In this document: piece after piece, positions 14,736 through 22,984 of the stretch
How the letters are laid out: every line of letters starts with the position of its first letter
Numbering within the stretch: the first letter of the stretch is position 1
Origin: Lachnospiraceae bacterium
GTDB lineage: Bacteria > Bacillota > Clostridia > Lachnospirales > Lachnospiraceae
Assembly: GCA_017540265.1 (NCBI GenBank)
Contig: JAFYBJ010000062.1
Span: 1 to 56,380 of the forward strand
Direction of reading: 5' to 3'
Length of the DNA: 56,380 nucleotides
Notes under the pieces: model-generated
What the model was told of the DNA's origin: nothing
What the model saw: the letters and a program-made list of their open reading frames with translations, nothing else
Database searches by the model: none
Program-made: the position numbers and the translations under genes

Positions 14736-15881
14736 TTAACCGCTTATTATCTTAAGTGACGAGATGACCACGCCCTTAATATCTATAGTATATGCATAAG
14801 TATACTTTCCTGCAACGATCTTTACAAGATATCCAATTATCTCATCAGATTTTTCTGTCTTCGGCGCCCCGGCACCCGAAACACTGTTTTCCGATAAGCC
14901 GTTCTTTGAAACACTTTCCGAAGAAACGCCTGCATTAGCAGAAAGGCTGTCTTCGGTAACAGCAGTCACCTCATATTTCGTCACATCATCAGCCGTAAGT
15001 CCCGCATCAATAAGCGCAGCCATAAACGCAGCCTCTTTCGATCCGGAGAACGCCTTCCCGCTTTCGGAAACCGATGCCTTGCTTTCGGAAACTGCCGTCT
15101 TACTTTCGGAAACCGCCGCACTGCTTTCGGAAAGTACCTCTTTATTTTCTGAAACCGCTGCCCCGTTTTCGGAAACACCCGTCATATTTTCGGAAGCTTC
15201 TTTTCCTTTGGTCTTTTTCTTATCTTTATCCTTATTCTTTTTGCTCTTTTCGGAAGCCTCTTCCTGCTTATCTACCTTATTATCTTCAGTTTTTTCCTCA
15301 TCTGCGGCTTTTACCGTATCCGCCTTATTTGCGGATACATGAGGAGCGGATACGCTGTCCTTTGTAGTTTCCTGAACGGTATCTGCCGAAACCGTGACCC
15401 CGTTCTGCTTTAACATGGCGCCTATTATGGCATTTTCAGCCACCTTCACATCAGCGCCTTCAAGATCCATATCAAGCTTTTCCATCACGGCCTTTGCATC
15501 AGCGGTAAGTGTCTTTATGGCCACTACCCTGCCATCCGCATTAAGCGTAAGTTCTATATCCGGATTGGATTCCAGCTGCACCTGCACCGTGCCTTCATTT
15601 CCTGCAGCAAGTTTTCCGGAAGGATCTGCCTCTTCTGCTTTTTTATTTCCTATAAAAGGAAGCAATGCAAGCAGGCACACAGCCGCCGCTGCCACTCCGG
15701 TACAGATCCTTCGCAGCTGTCTTGTATGTATATCCTTCTTCTTTTCAGCCTCAAACGATACAGGAACAAGTTCATCCCCCGCCTGCGCATTCTCAAGGCG
15801 CTTCTTTATCGCCTCAAGATCGTCAGGCGCCGCATGTTCGCAGGCTGTCCTTAATTTTTCTTCCGTTTCCCTGATGTTCAC
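14736..15881 (-). CDS. RsgI-like membrane anti-sigma factor
   Basis: A 381-residue protein. The start is GTG at 15881, with GGGGA 8 bases upstream. Cytoplasmic residues 1-55 are charged; one membrane helix spans about 58-77. The external part begins with the RsgI-type motif S-N-P-D-I-E-L-T-L-N and V-V-A-I-K-T-L (about 103-125). A Lys/Glu-rich linker and a Ser-rich heptad-like repeat (A-V-S-E-S-K-T and variants, about 225-275) follow. A C-terminal PepSY-like domain ends G-Y-L-V-K-I-V-A-G-K-Y. It follows the ECF sigma gene by 17 bases, as expected for a cognate pair. The cytoplasmic part presumably holds the sigma factor, and the external domain senses an envelope signal (inference). Confidence 0.8.
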   Translation of the reverse strand: MNIRETEEKLRTACEHAAPDDLEAIKKRLENAQAGDELVPVSFEAEKKKDIHTRQLRRICTGVAAAAVCLLALLPFIGNKKAEEADPSGKLAAGNEGTVQVQLESNPDIELTLNADGRVVAIKTLTADAKAVMEKLDMDLEGADVKVAENAIIGAMLKQNGVTVSADTVQETTKDSVSAPHVSANKADTVKAADEEKTEDNKVDKQEEASEKSKKNKDKDKKKTKGKEASENMTGVSENGAAVSENKEVLSESSAAVSESKTAVSESKASVSESGKAFSGSKEAAFMAALIDAGLTADDVTKYEVTAVTEDSLSANAGVSSESVSKNGLSENSVSGAGAPKTEKSDEIIGYLVKIVAGKYTYAYTIDIKGVVISSLKIISG

Positions 15882-15898
15882 TGTTTTTTCCCCGATTT

Positions 15899-16486
15899 TT
15901 ACGATTTCAGAGCCTTTGAAAGCTTCCTTATGGCTCTGTTGTATTTCGAAAGTACTGTTGCCAGAGGCATGCCGTAAATATCAGCTATCTCCCTGTGCTT
16001 TAAACCATTTACCGCATGTAACAGAACTATCTCCCTTTCATCATCTCCAAGTATCTCAAAAGCTTTTTTCAGCACCATCCTGTCTTCGGTACCGAATTCA
16101 CCGGATGAATTCCCCGCCACGGTATTCCACTCTTCATCCGAGAGCATCACCGTATGGGCGGAGGACCTGATGCGCATAAGAGCAAGATTCCTTGCAATAG
16201 TCACTATCCATGCCAGGGGCTTGCCTTCACTCCTGTAACGTGACGCATTAAGCGCAACCTTTACGTAAGTATCCTGAAGCACATCCTCTGCTTCTTCCGG
16301 CCGTCCCAGTATGGACAATATAAAGGCATATATACCGCTCTTTGTAAGGTTGTACACCTCGTCAAGCTTCTGCATATCGCCTTGTGCAAGTCCCTTTAAT
16401 GCAGCATCAATTTTTTTATCATCCAATGAAGCTTTATTTTCCGGATCTCCCACATCCGGAAAAGCCGTCACAGTCAAAAGGAACAT
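15899..16486 (-). CDS. ECF-type RNA polymerase sigma factor
   Basis: A 195-residue protein. Region 2 spans about 30-105: E-E-A-E-D-V-L-Q-D-T-Y-V-K is the core-binding and -10 motif, and W-I-V-T-I-A-R-N-L-A is region 2.3-2.4. Region 4 spans about 135-190: R-E-I-V-L-L-H-A-V-N-G-L-K-H-R-E-I-A then S-K-Y-N-R-A-I-R-K-L, a helix-turn-helix for the -35. There is no region 3, which identifies it as ECF/group 4. GGGAG lies before ATG 16486. The anti-sigma partner follows directly. The operon leader contains a candidate structured RNA (16519-16655). Such operons are usually autoregulated (family knowledge). No recognisable ECF promoter could be assigned with confidence. Confidence 0.92.
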   Translation of the reverse strand: MFLLTVTAFPDVGDPENKASLDDKKIDAALKGLAQGDMQKLDEVYNLTKSGIYAFILSILGRPEEAEDVLQDTYVKVALNASRYRSEGKPLAWIVTIARNLALMRIRSSAHTVMLSDEEWNTVAGNSSGEFGTEDRMVLKKAFEILGDDEREIVLLHAVNGLKHREIADIYGMPLATVLSKYNRAIRKLSKALKS

Positions 16487-16518
16487 TCCTATCTCCCTTT
16501 AGGCCGCGCATTCAGCCG

Positions 16519-16655
16519 CGAAATTACCCGGACACTCACCTGCAGTTTAGCTTTCTGGCTGCAACAGAGGGGCAGGACGCGATGCGGGGGAAGGCATCCG
16601 GCACATCTGCGGCAGACAGATCACTTTACCGCCTGATCCGTCCGGGTATCTTTCG
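16519..16655 (-). ncRNA. Candidate structured leader RNA upstream of the sigma factor gene
   Basis: Outer arms at 16640-16655 and 16519-16533 pair over 14 bases (CGAAA and TACCCGGAC against GTCCGGGTA and TTTCG, with a small 2/1 internal loop). They enclose 106 bases. Inside, on the minus strand, further stems are possible: GATCA/TGATC or GGCGG/CTGCC, GGATGC/GCATC, and TTGCAG/CTGCAG. The element ends 32 bases before the sigma-factor ATG. A TATAGT box at 16670-16675 would start transcription about 8 bases before the outer helix. I compared it by eye with common riboswitch cores (cobalamin, FMN, TPP, SAM, c-di-GMP) and found no match. The class is unknown. Confidence 0.45.
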
Positions 16656-16693
16656 TAACTGCTTACAATACTATAATGCGCGAGTCCATTTTT

Positions 16694-17305
16694 TTATTTC
16701 ACATCCGTAAAACAATTTTTTATCATTTCCACTGCCTTGTCTCTGTCTATCCTGGAAGTATTTATCACAAGGTCATAATATCTTCCGTCTCCCCACTGAT
16801 GATCGGAATAATAATTATAATAAGACGATCTGTCCTTGTCGCTTCTAAGACACATAGCCTCAGCTTCACGTTCCGTTATGGAGTGTTTTTTTGCCGTATT
16901 TGCTATCCTGTCCTTCATATCGGCATGTATGAACACATTCAGAACTCCGGGGATATCGGAAAGCACGTAATCGGCGCATCTTCCTATGAACACGCCCGGT
17001 CCGTCCTCAGCAAGTTTCTTCATGGCATTGAACTGGGCAAGGTACAGCTCAAGTGCAAGAGGGCGCTGAAATCCGGTACCCGCACTCCCCATTCCCGTGA
17101 CAAGCGCGAACAGAAAGCTGTTCGTAGGCTTTTCATCATTTTTTTCAAATATCTCTCTGGCAAAACCGCTCTTCTTTGCGGCTTCATCCAGTATCTCCTT
17201 GTCATAAAAAGGTATACCTAATTCCTCCGCAAGCTTCATTCCTATCTCGCGGCCTCCGCTCCCCAATTCTCTTCCTATCGTAATAATGATCTTTTTATCA
17301 GCCAA
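16694..17305 (-). CDS. Cytidylate kinase-like family protein
   Basis: I choose a TTG start at 17305: GGAGG lies 8 bases upstream of it, and the product then begins M-A-D-K-K-I-I-I-T-I-G-R, as usual for the family. An ATG 18 bases earlier lies before the ribosome site. The 203-residue protein has the P-loop-like G-R-E-L-G-S-G-G-R-E-I-G near residue 12. F-Y-D-K-E-I-L-D follows near 35, then G-V-F-I-G-R-C-A-D-Y and a Tyr-rich Y-Y-N-Y-Y-S-D stretch. This matches the cytidylate_kin2 family of Firmicutes, which is related to CMP kinase; its in vivo substrate is not established. It has a separate promoter and a leader hairpin. Confidence 0.85.
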   Translation of the reverse strand: MADKKIIITIGRELGSGGREIGMKLAEELGIPFYDKEILDEAAKKSGFAREIFEKNDEKPTNSFLFALVTGMGSAGTGFQRPLALELYLAQFNAMKKLAEDGPGVFIGRCADYVLSDIPGVLNVFIHADMKDRIANTAKKHSITEREAEAMCLRSDKDRSSYYNYYSDHQWGDGRYYDLVINTSRIDRDKAVEMIKNCFTDVK

Positions 17306-17343
17306 GGCATCCACCTCCATCATAATAAGTATTCAACATACAT

Positions 17344-17375
17344 GAAAAGCGTTTCATGCAAGCATGACCGCTTTC
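17344..17375 (-). promoter_or_regulatory. Leader hairpin with CUUG loop upstream of the cytidylate kinase-like gene
   Basis: On the minus strand GAAAGCG pairs with CGCTTTTC and, inside, CATG-CTTG-CATG closes a four-base loop. It lies in the roughly 85-base leader between the promoter at 17397-17426 and the TTG start. It has no T-tract, so it is not a terminator. It could affect mRNA stability or translation. Confidence 0.45.
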
Positions 17376-17396
17376 TGAGCTTTTGACCCTGACATC

Positions 17397-17426
17397 ATTA
17401 TAATATCTTGTCACGCCCACCGTCAA
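17397..17426 (-). promoter_or_regulatory. Promoter of the cytidylate kinase-like gene
   Basis: On the minus strand TTGACG (17421-17426), an 18-base spacer and a perfect TATAAT (17397-17402). It begins just beyond the cheY terminator. Confidence 0.75.
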
Positions 17427-17440
17427 ATATGTACCCGCGC

Positions 17441-17470
17441 AAAAAAATCCCCGCCTGATAAGACGGGGAT
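17441..17470 (-). terminator. Terminator of cheY
   Basis: On the minus strand ATCCCCG (complement of 17464-17470) pairs with CGGGGAT (complement of 17447-17453), followed by seven T. It lies 22 bases after the cheY stop. Confidence 0.9.
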
Positions 17471-17491
17471 CCGGAAATTCAAAATAATATT

Positions 17492-17851
17492 TCAGCCTAC
17501 TACTTTCTTTACAGCCTCTATAACACGGTCTGCCTGGAAGGGCTTTACTATGAAATCCCTGGCACCTGACTGTATAGCCTCTATAACCATCGCCTGCTGT
17601 CCCATTGCCGAACACATGATAACCTTCGCACCGGCGTCAGATGATTTGATCTCTTTAAGAGCCTGAATACCATCCTTCTCAGGCATCGTAATGTCCATAA
17701 GCACGAGATCCGGCTTAAGCTCTGAATATTTGCTTACTGCCACGCTGCCATTCTCAGCCTCACCTGCCACTTCATATCCGTTCTTCGTGAGTATATCCTT
17801 GATCATCATGCGCATGAAAGCCGCATCATCAACAATGAGTATCTTAGCCAT
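17492..17851 (-). CDS. cheY: CheY-type single-domain response regulator
   Basis: A 119-residue receiver domain with no output domain. The acidic pair is D8-D9, the phosphorylated Asp is D53 (L-M-D-I-T-M-P), the conserved Ser is S81 (C-S-A-M-G-Q) and the Lys is K103 (I-V-K-P-F). The C-S-A-M-G-Q-Q motif and the overall sequence resemble Firmicutes/Thermotoga CheY, which bind the flagellar switch and are phosphorylated by CheA. It stands alone with its own terminator and no chemotaxis neighbours. It could serve another histidine kinase, but CheY is the simplest reading. Confidence 0.85.
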   Translation of the reverse strand: MAKILIVDDAAFMRMMIKDILTKNGYEVAGEAENGSVAVSKYSELKPDLVLMDITMPEKDGIQALKEIKSSDAGAKVIMCSAMGQQAMVIEAIQSGARDFIVKPFQADRVIEAVKKVVG

Positions 17852-17941
17852 TGTGTTCTCCTATCAGAAAATTATGTTTCTGTTTTTCTAATTTTTCTGT
17901 TCCGTGGCTAATGATATCATATTCATGAAAAAAAAACAAGA

Positions 17942-17971
17942 TTGAGAGCATATCAAGTATTCTGCTATCAT
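17942..17971 (+). promoter_or_regulatory. Candidate promoter of the amidohydrolase gene
   Basis: TTGAGA (17942-17947), an 18-base spacer and TATCAT (17966-17971), 47 bases before the ATG at 18019. Neither hexamer is a full consensus. Confidence 0.4.
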
Positions 17972-18018
17972 TACGGATAACACCTGCAAAAACATATACC
18001 AAAAAAGAGGAGAATGAA

Positions 18019-19314
18019 ATGGATATAAAGATAGAAAACATACTTGCGCTGCTGCCCTCATCGGAAGAAGACAGGGCTTTCACCCCATCAAACACCGACA
18101 TATACATAAAAGGCAGGGATATAGCCGCAATAGGAGACGCTCCCGAAGGCTTCACCCCCGCTAAGATCATAGACGGCCACGGAAAACTGCTCATCCCCGG
18201 ACTCATTAACTGCCATACACATTCATATATGGCTTTCATGCGAAATGTAGCAGACGACCTTTCATTCGACGAATGGCTTTTTGGCAGGATAAGTAAGATC
18301 GAGGACAATATGACCGACGAAGACGCATACTGGGGCGCCATGCTCGCCATAGCCGAAATGATAAAGAGCGGCACCACCTGCTTTAATGATATGCAGATGA
18401 ACATATTCATGACCACAAAAGCCGTGAAAGAAAGCGGCATGAGAGCCGTTATAAGCAGAGGTCTTGTGGGAAGCGGAGATGATGAAGCAGGCTTAAACAG
18501 GCTTGAACAGGCATACAGGGAAAGAGACGCTTTTAAGGACTGCGACAGACTCTCCTTCTTCTTAGGCCCGCATGCTCCCTACACCTGTGACGAAGCGTAC
18601 CTGAAGAAGATCGCCGCTGAAGCAAAAAGAGAGCATATGGGCATACATATGCATCTGTCGGAATCCAGAAACGAGATTGAAAACTGCAGAAACACCTACG
18701 GCTGCAGCCCCATAGAACTTGCCCGGCGCACAGGGCTCTTCGATTCACATTTTATCGCCGCGCACTGCGTACAGATCGACGAAGACGATATGGACATACT
18801 GAAAAAATACAATGTGAATGTCGTAACAAATCCCGCCAGCAATATGAAACTCGGAAACGGATTTGCCCCGGTTCCCGAGATGATGAAAAAAGGGATAAAT
18901 GTATGCCTCGGCACCGACGGCGCAGCCAGCAATAATTCTTTAAACATGATCCATGAAATGAGCCTGGCGGCGCTGATACACAAGGGCACACATCTCTCCC
19001 CTCTTTCGGTATCGGCCGAAGATACGCTTAAAATGGCCACGATAAACGGTGCAAAAGCCTTAATGCTTGATGATATCACAGGCTCGATAGAGGTCGGTAA
19101 AAGAGCAGATCTTGCAATACTTGACTTAAAACAGCCTTCCATGCAGCCCGTAAACAATCCGGTTGCAGCCCTTTCCTATTCGGCAAACGGAAGCGAGGTG
19201 GATACCGTGATCATAAACGGTGAACCGGTCATGGAGGGCCGTAAGCTTCTCACGATAGATGAAGATCTTATTTATTCCGAGAACGAGAAGATACGCAGGC
19301 GGATCTGTCAGTAA
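18019..19314 (+). CDS. mtaD: Amidohydrolase, MtaD/SsnA-type deaminase
   Basis: A 431-residue protein with GAGGAG six bases before the ATG. After a short beta-sandwich it has P-G-L-I-N-C-H-T-H (metal ligands H66 and H68). H-M-H-L-S-E-S (third His), A-A-H-C-V-Q and L-G-T-D-G-A-A-S-N-N (metal Asp) follow in the order of the cytosine-deaminase-like amidohydrolases. The H-x-A-P-Y-T-C phrase and total length fit 5-methylthioadenosine/S-adenosylhomocysteine deaminases, which deaminate adenosyl thioethers to inosyl products. Related enzymes accept other aminopurines, so the substrate is not certain. Convergent with ftsH; the 257-base gap holds several hairpins. Confidence 0.85.
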   Translation: MDIKIENILALLPSSEEDRAFTPSNTDIYIKGRDIAAIGDAPEGFTPAKIIDGHGKLLIPGLINCHTHSYMAFMRNVADDLSFDEWLFGRISKIEDNMTDEDAYWGAMLAIAEMIKSGTTCFNDMQMNIFMTTKAVKESGMRAVISRGLVGSGDDEAGLNRLEQAYRERDAFKDCDRLSFFLGPHAPYTCDEAYLKKIAAEAKREHMGIHMHLSESRNEIENCRNTYGCSPIELARRTGLFDSHFIAAHCVQIDEDDMDILKKYNVNVVTNPASNMKLGNGFAPVPEMMKKGINVCLGTDGAASNNSLNMIHEMSLAALIHKGTHLSPLSVSAEDTLKMATINGAKALMLDDITGSIEVGKRADLAILDLKQPSMQPVNNPVAALSYSANGSEVDTVIINGEPVMEGRKLLTIDEDLIYSENEKIRRRICQ

Positions 19315-19321
19315 TATATAA

Positions 19322-19501
19322 GAAACTGACAGGCGTCTACGGCACCTGTCAGTTTCGCTTTGTAGAGAGGAAGCTCCTCTCTGCAAAGTAAAAATGACAG
19401 GCTAAGCTGTCATTTTCAGAGAAGGTATTTCATTCTTATGGGGTTATAGCAAAAACTATAAATGTATTGGGGGTTACGCTCATTATAATATCAGACCCCC
19501 A
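19322..19501. other. Cluster of inverted repeats between convergent mtaD and ftsH
   Basis: The gap 19315-19571 has no gene. It contains a 12-base stem GAAACTGACAGG/CCTGTCAGTTTC (19322-19333, 19345-19356) and a 14-base stem 19358-19371/19375-19388 with a three-base loop. A 10-base stem AAAATGACAG/CTGTCATTTT (19391-19400, 19407-19416), TTATAG/CTATAA (19444-19461) and TGGGGGT/ACCCCCA (19468-19501) follow. The first and third stems share the core TGACAG/CTGTCA. A further CTGTCAG sits at the mtaD stop codon (19305-19311), so several alternative pairings exist. The third stem, ending in CATTTTC, may act as a weak bidirectional terminator. Confidence 0.7.
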
Positions 19502-19571
19502 CCCTTAATTCCATTTCTTTTTTGTACAAAGTTTCGTGTGTAACCGCTTACTTTCTGGTAAAAGTGCACAA

Positions 19572-21371
19572 TCACTTGTTAAAAAGCGCCTCAAACTCTT
19601 CCCTTCCTATACGTTCTTTCTCTATAAGCAGGTCTGCCGATGCATGCAGGACATCCATATTTTCCTCAAGTATGCCGCGGGCCCTCTTATAACATCTGTC
19701 TATTATCTTCTTTACCTCTGCATCTATCTCAGCAGCTTTTGCATCACTGAAGGATTTTGCATGGGCTAAATCCCTTCCGATAAAGACTTCATCTTCGTCC
19801 CCTTCCTCGTAATTGATCATTCCCAGATCCGACATTCCGTACCTGACCACCATCCTGCGGGCATGCTTTGTCGCCTGTTTAATGTCATTTGATGCTCCTG
19901 TTGTCACATCACCGAATATGAGCTCCTCCGCTATGCGGCCTCCAAGGGTGACGCAGATATCCTGCTCTATTTCCTCTTTTGTAAGGTACATATCATCCTT
20001 ATCGGGAAGAGGAATGGTATATCCTGCCGCGCTCACACCCGTAGGTATAACGGATACCGTATATACCGGTCCCACAAGGGGAAGGACATGGAAGAGTATG
20101 GCGTGTCCGGATTCATGATACGCCGTGATCTTTTTATCATGCTCAGTCACTATACGGCTCTTCTTTTCGGTACCGATCCCCACTTTGATAAAGGACTTCT
20201 TCACATCTTCCGCTTCAATGAATTTCCTGTTTTCCGACGCAGCCTTTATGGCAGCCTCGTTCATAAGATTTTCAAGATCGGCTCCTGTAAAGCCTGCCGT
20301 GGTCCTTGCGATCTCCTTTATATCCACATCTTCCGCAAGAGGCTTGGATTTCGAATGAACCTTAAGGATCTCCTCCCTTGCCCTTACATCCGGAGAAGAA
20401 ACCGTTATCTTCCTGTCAAACCTGCCGGGACGCATTATGGCCGAATCCAGTATATCCACGCGGTTTGTGGCAGCCATGACTATGATACCCTCATTTTCGC
20501 CAAAGCCATCCATCTCGACCAACAGCTGGTTTAGCGTCTGTTCCCTTTCATCATGTCCGCCGCCCATTCCGGTTCCGCGGCGTCTTGCCACCGCATCTAT
20601 CTCATCAATGAAGATGATACAGGGGGCATTCTTCTTTGCTTCGGAAAAAAGGTCCCTTACCCTGGATGCACCCACGCCCACAAACATTTCAACAAAATCC
20701 GATCCGGATATCGAGAAAAACGGAACCGCCGCTTCACCTGCCACTGCTTTTGCAAGCATGGTCTTACCTGTTCCCGGACGTCCTTCAAGCAGGACGCCCT
20801 TTGGTATCCTTGCTCCCAGCTTCATGTACTTTGCGGGATCCTTTAAGAAATCCACTATCTCTTCAAGCTCTTCCTTTTCCTCACTAAGCCCCGCCACATT
20901 TTCAAATCTGACACCGGATTCCTTAACCATCTTGGCACGGCTCTTGCCGAAATTTGCCATCCTTGCGCCTGCTCCGCCGCCGGAAGCCGCTCCCGCATTC
21001 GTATAAATGAACACAAGGGCTATGACCACTATGAGAGACGGAAGGATATAGAGCAGGAACCAGTTTTCTTCCGGTACGTCTATGAGCAGATAGGGTATAT
21101 CCTTCTTTTCCGCATACTCCTCTATCTCATTTACATCCGATACATTAAGTCTCTTGGAAGTCTTATCCTCGAAATTGACGAGCACCGAACCGGTAGGGAC
21201 TTCCCTGTTCTGTTCTATGGTAAAAGAAATTATCTTTCCCTCAGCCTCGTCCTTTTCCATGTCAGCCCTTGAATAGGACGGTACCGTACTGCCGCCCATA
21301 TTTATCCAGACTGCCGCGATCAGCAAAAAGATTATTATCAGAAAATAAATATTAATACCGCTCTTTTTCAT
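19572..21371 (-). CDS. ftsH: ATP-dependent zinc metalloprotease FtsH
   Basis: A 599-residue membrane protease. Two hydrophobic helices at about 8-25 and 104-124 flank the small external domain. AAA+ motifs are Walker A G-R-P-G-T-G-K-T (197-204), Walker [10 protein letters not shown] (251-259) and second region of homology R-P-G-R-F-D-R (314-320). The zinc site is H-E-S-G-H (419-423) with D496. Walker A normally reads GPPGTGKT; here Arg replaces the first Pro. FtsH degrades damaged and regulatory membrane proteins as a hexamer. The start overlaps the hpt stop by one base (TGATG). The order rqcP-divIC-tilS-hpt-ftsH is the classical Firmicutes block. Confidence 0.97.
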   Translation of the reverse strand: MKKSGINIYFLIIIFLLIAAVWINMGGSTVPSYSRADMEKDEAEGKIISFTIEQNREVPTGSVLVNFEDKTSKRLNVSDVNEIEEYAEKKDIPYLLIDVPEENWFLLYILPSLIVVIALVFIYTNAGAASGGGAGARMANFGKSRAKMVKESGVRFENVAGLSEEKEELEEIVDFLKDPAKYMKLGARIPKGVLLEGRPGTGKTMLAKAVAGEAAVPFFSISGSDFVEMFVGVGASRVRDLFSEAKKNAPCIIFIDEIDAVARRRGTGMGGGHDEREQTLNQLLVEMDGFGENEGIIVMAATNRVDILDSAIMRPGRFDRKITVSSPDVRAREEILKVHSKSKPLAEDVDIKEIARTTAGFTGADLENLMNEAAIKAASENRKFIEAEDVKKSFIKVGIGTEKKSRIVTEHDKKITAYHESGHAILFHVLPLVGPVYTVSVIPTGVSAAGYTIPLPDKDDMYLTKEEIEQDICVTLGGRIAEELIFGDVTTGASNDIKQATKHARRMVVRYGMSDLGMINYEEGDEDEVFIGRDLAHAKSFSDAKAAEIDAEVKKIIDRCYKRARGILEENMDVLHASADLLIEKERIGREEFEALFNK

Positions 21372-21898
21372 CAGTCTATCACTCCTATATAGGGAAGATT
21401 TCTGTAGCGCTGCGCATAATCAAGCCCGTAGCCTACGATAAATTTATCCGGAACCTTAAAGCCCGTATAATCCACCTTAACCTCATGAAGCCTTCTTTCA
21501 GGCTTATCTAAAAGCGTGCACAGCGCAAGGCTTGCGGGCCTTCTCTGTTTGAGAAGATCCATAAGATAGCTTAAAGTGGTACCGCTGTCTATGATATCTT
21601 CGACCACCATCACATCCATGCCGTCAATGGATTCATCCAGATCTTTTATTATCTTCACGGCACCGCTTGTCTGCTTTCCGGATCCATAGCTCGAAACGCT
21701 CATAAAATCCACATATACGGGAACCGTTATGCGTTTTGCCAGCTCACAGGTAAAGAAAACCCCGCCCTTTAAAATACTTATAAGGTGAAGCTCCCTGCCT
21801 TTATAAGCCCTGCTTATCTCTTCTCCCATCTCCTTAATGCGCTCGTTTAATCTTTCTTCGGAAATGAGAACGCTTATATTATCATTTGTCTCCATCAT
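21371..21898 (-). CDS. hpt: Hypoxanthine phosphoribosyltransferase
   Basis: A 175-residue type I phosphoribosyltransferase. The PRPP loop is [11 protein letters not shown] (98-108), and S-I-L-K-G-G lies near 41-46. The purine-binding [10 protein letters not shown] lies near 145, and the Y-R-N-L-P-Y-I-G end is typical of bacterial Hpt. It salvages hypoxanthine (and often guanine) with PRPP to IMP/GMP. It begins directly after the tilS stop and overlaps the ftsH start by one base, so the three genes are translationally coupled. In other Firmicutes Hpt and TilS sit next to FtsH in the same way. Confidence 0.96.
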   Translation of the reverse strand: MMETNDNISVLISEERLNERIKEMGEEISRAYKGRELHLISILKGGVFFTCELAKRITVPVYVDFMSVSSYGSGKQTSGAVKIIKDLDESIDGMDVMVVEDIIDSGTTLSYLMDLLKQRRPASLALCTLLDKPERRLHEVKVDYTGFKVPDKFIVGYGLDYAQRYRNLPYIGVID

Positions 21899-22975
21899 TT
21901 AAAAATCCTTTGCCTTTCCTGACACGGGCTTGTTTTTCCCAAGCTTCTTATCCTTTTCCACACAAAGAACCACATATCCGTCCTGTCTCTTTGCCGTTAT
22001 GAAATACGGGAGATCCAGGCGTCTTCCTCTCCCCTTATCAAACAACCCCTTAAGTGCGGCTATATGCACAGCCGAAAGATCCCTTGCTTTTCCGCAGGTC
22101 ACAGTCATTGCCTTTAGTATCACCCTGTCCTGAATATAGGGATGTAAGCAGAGGAACTTTTTTCTGTCCATAAAAAGACCCTGAACTTTTACCTCGCAGC
22201 AATCTAAAAAAGCCTTTTCGGTTTCCGAAAGCGCAAAATCCTCCGCGCTCCTTAATGCCTTTGCCGTTATCCCCATATGCTCAACGGCCTTTGTGTTTAT
22301 GCACTCCCTCGCCGCAGGTAAGAGCTTATGCCTTATACGGTTTCTGGTAAAATCATCTTCCTTATTGGTCTTATCCAGGCAAAACGGCAGACCGAGTGCC
22401 TTAAGATAATCCTCGGTATCCTCCCTGCCTATGCACAATAAGGGGCGTATTACATCATCCCGCCTTGCGGGTATGCCTGAAAGTCCTTTAAGCCCCGTTC
22501 CCCTGAAAAGATTTAAAAGCATCGTCTCTGCATTATCATTCATGGTATGGGCAACGGCTATACGCACTTCCTTTACGGGGATCTTTATACCTTTAAAACT
22601 TCCTTCACGTATCATCTGCGCAGCCTTATCAAAAGCCTCGTACCTGAGACGTCTTCCGGCTTCCTCGCAGGATATCCCGTCTTCCTTCATCCTCGCCTCA
22701 ACATCCACGCTAAAGGATATAAAGGGGATATCACGTTCATCGCATATCCTTTTAACATACGCCTCGTCGTCCCCTGCCTCATCCCGCAGGCCGTGATTTA
22801 TGTGCACCGCACAGATGCTGTGACTGTCTCCGTAGAGTTTTTTTAAGCATAAGAGCATACATAAAGAATCGGCCCCTCCGGATACGCCTGCTGCCACTGC
22901 GCAGCCTTCCGTTAAGAGCCGTTCTTCCTTAACAAATCTGCTTACCGCATCTTCCAGTCTTTTTTTACTGTCCAT
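21899..22975 (-). CDS. tilS: tRNA(Ile)-lysidine synthetase TilS
   Basis: A 358-residue protein. The N-terminal PP-loop ATPase motif S-G-G-A-D-S is at 32-37, with H-I-N-H-G-L-R, A-H-T-M-N-D-N-A-E-T and N-L-F-R-G-T-G-L-K-G-L-S-G downstream. R-P-L-L, then T-N-x-x-x-D-F-T-R-N-R-I-R, completes the family signature. It adds lysine to C34 of the minor tRNA-Ile (CAU), changing codon and charging specificity from Met to Ile; the function is essential. The C-terminal third is shorter than in E. coli, as usual in Firmicutes. It lies 9 bases after divIC. Confidence 0.95.
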   Translation of the reverse strand: MDSKKRLEDAVSRFVKEERLLTEGCAVAAGVSGGADSLCMLLCLKKLYGDSHSICAVHINHGLRDEAGDDEAYVKRICDERDIPFISFSVDVEARMKEDGISCEEAGRRLRYEAFDKAAQMIREGSFKGIKIPVKEVRIAVAHTMNDNAETMLLNLFRGTGLKGLSGIPARRDDVIRPLLCIGREDTEDYLKALGLPFCLDKTNKEDDFTRNRIRHKLLPAARECINTKAVEHMGITAKALRSAEDFALSETEKAFLDCCEVKVQGLFMDRKKFLCLHPYIQDRVILKAMTVTCGKARDLSAVHIAALKGLFDKGRGRRLDLPYFITAKRQDGYVVLCVEKDKKLGKNKPVSGKAKDF

Positions 22976-22984
22976 GAAAAAGCT

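Noticed and set aside
15394-16170. Long plus-strand open frame of 258 codons
   Set aside because: Antisense to the RsgI-like and sigma-factor genes, whose domains, starts and spacing are clear; Ser/Pro-rich composition is a codon shadow.
16519-16655. Known riboswitch (cobalamin, FMN, TPP, SAM, c-di-GMP) or 6S RNA
   Set aside because: None of the conserved core strings I know for these classes is present in the right order.
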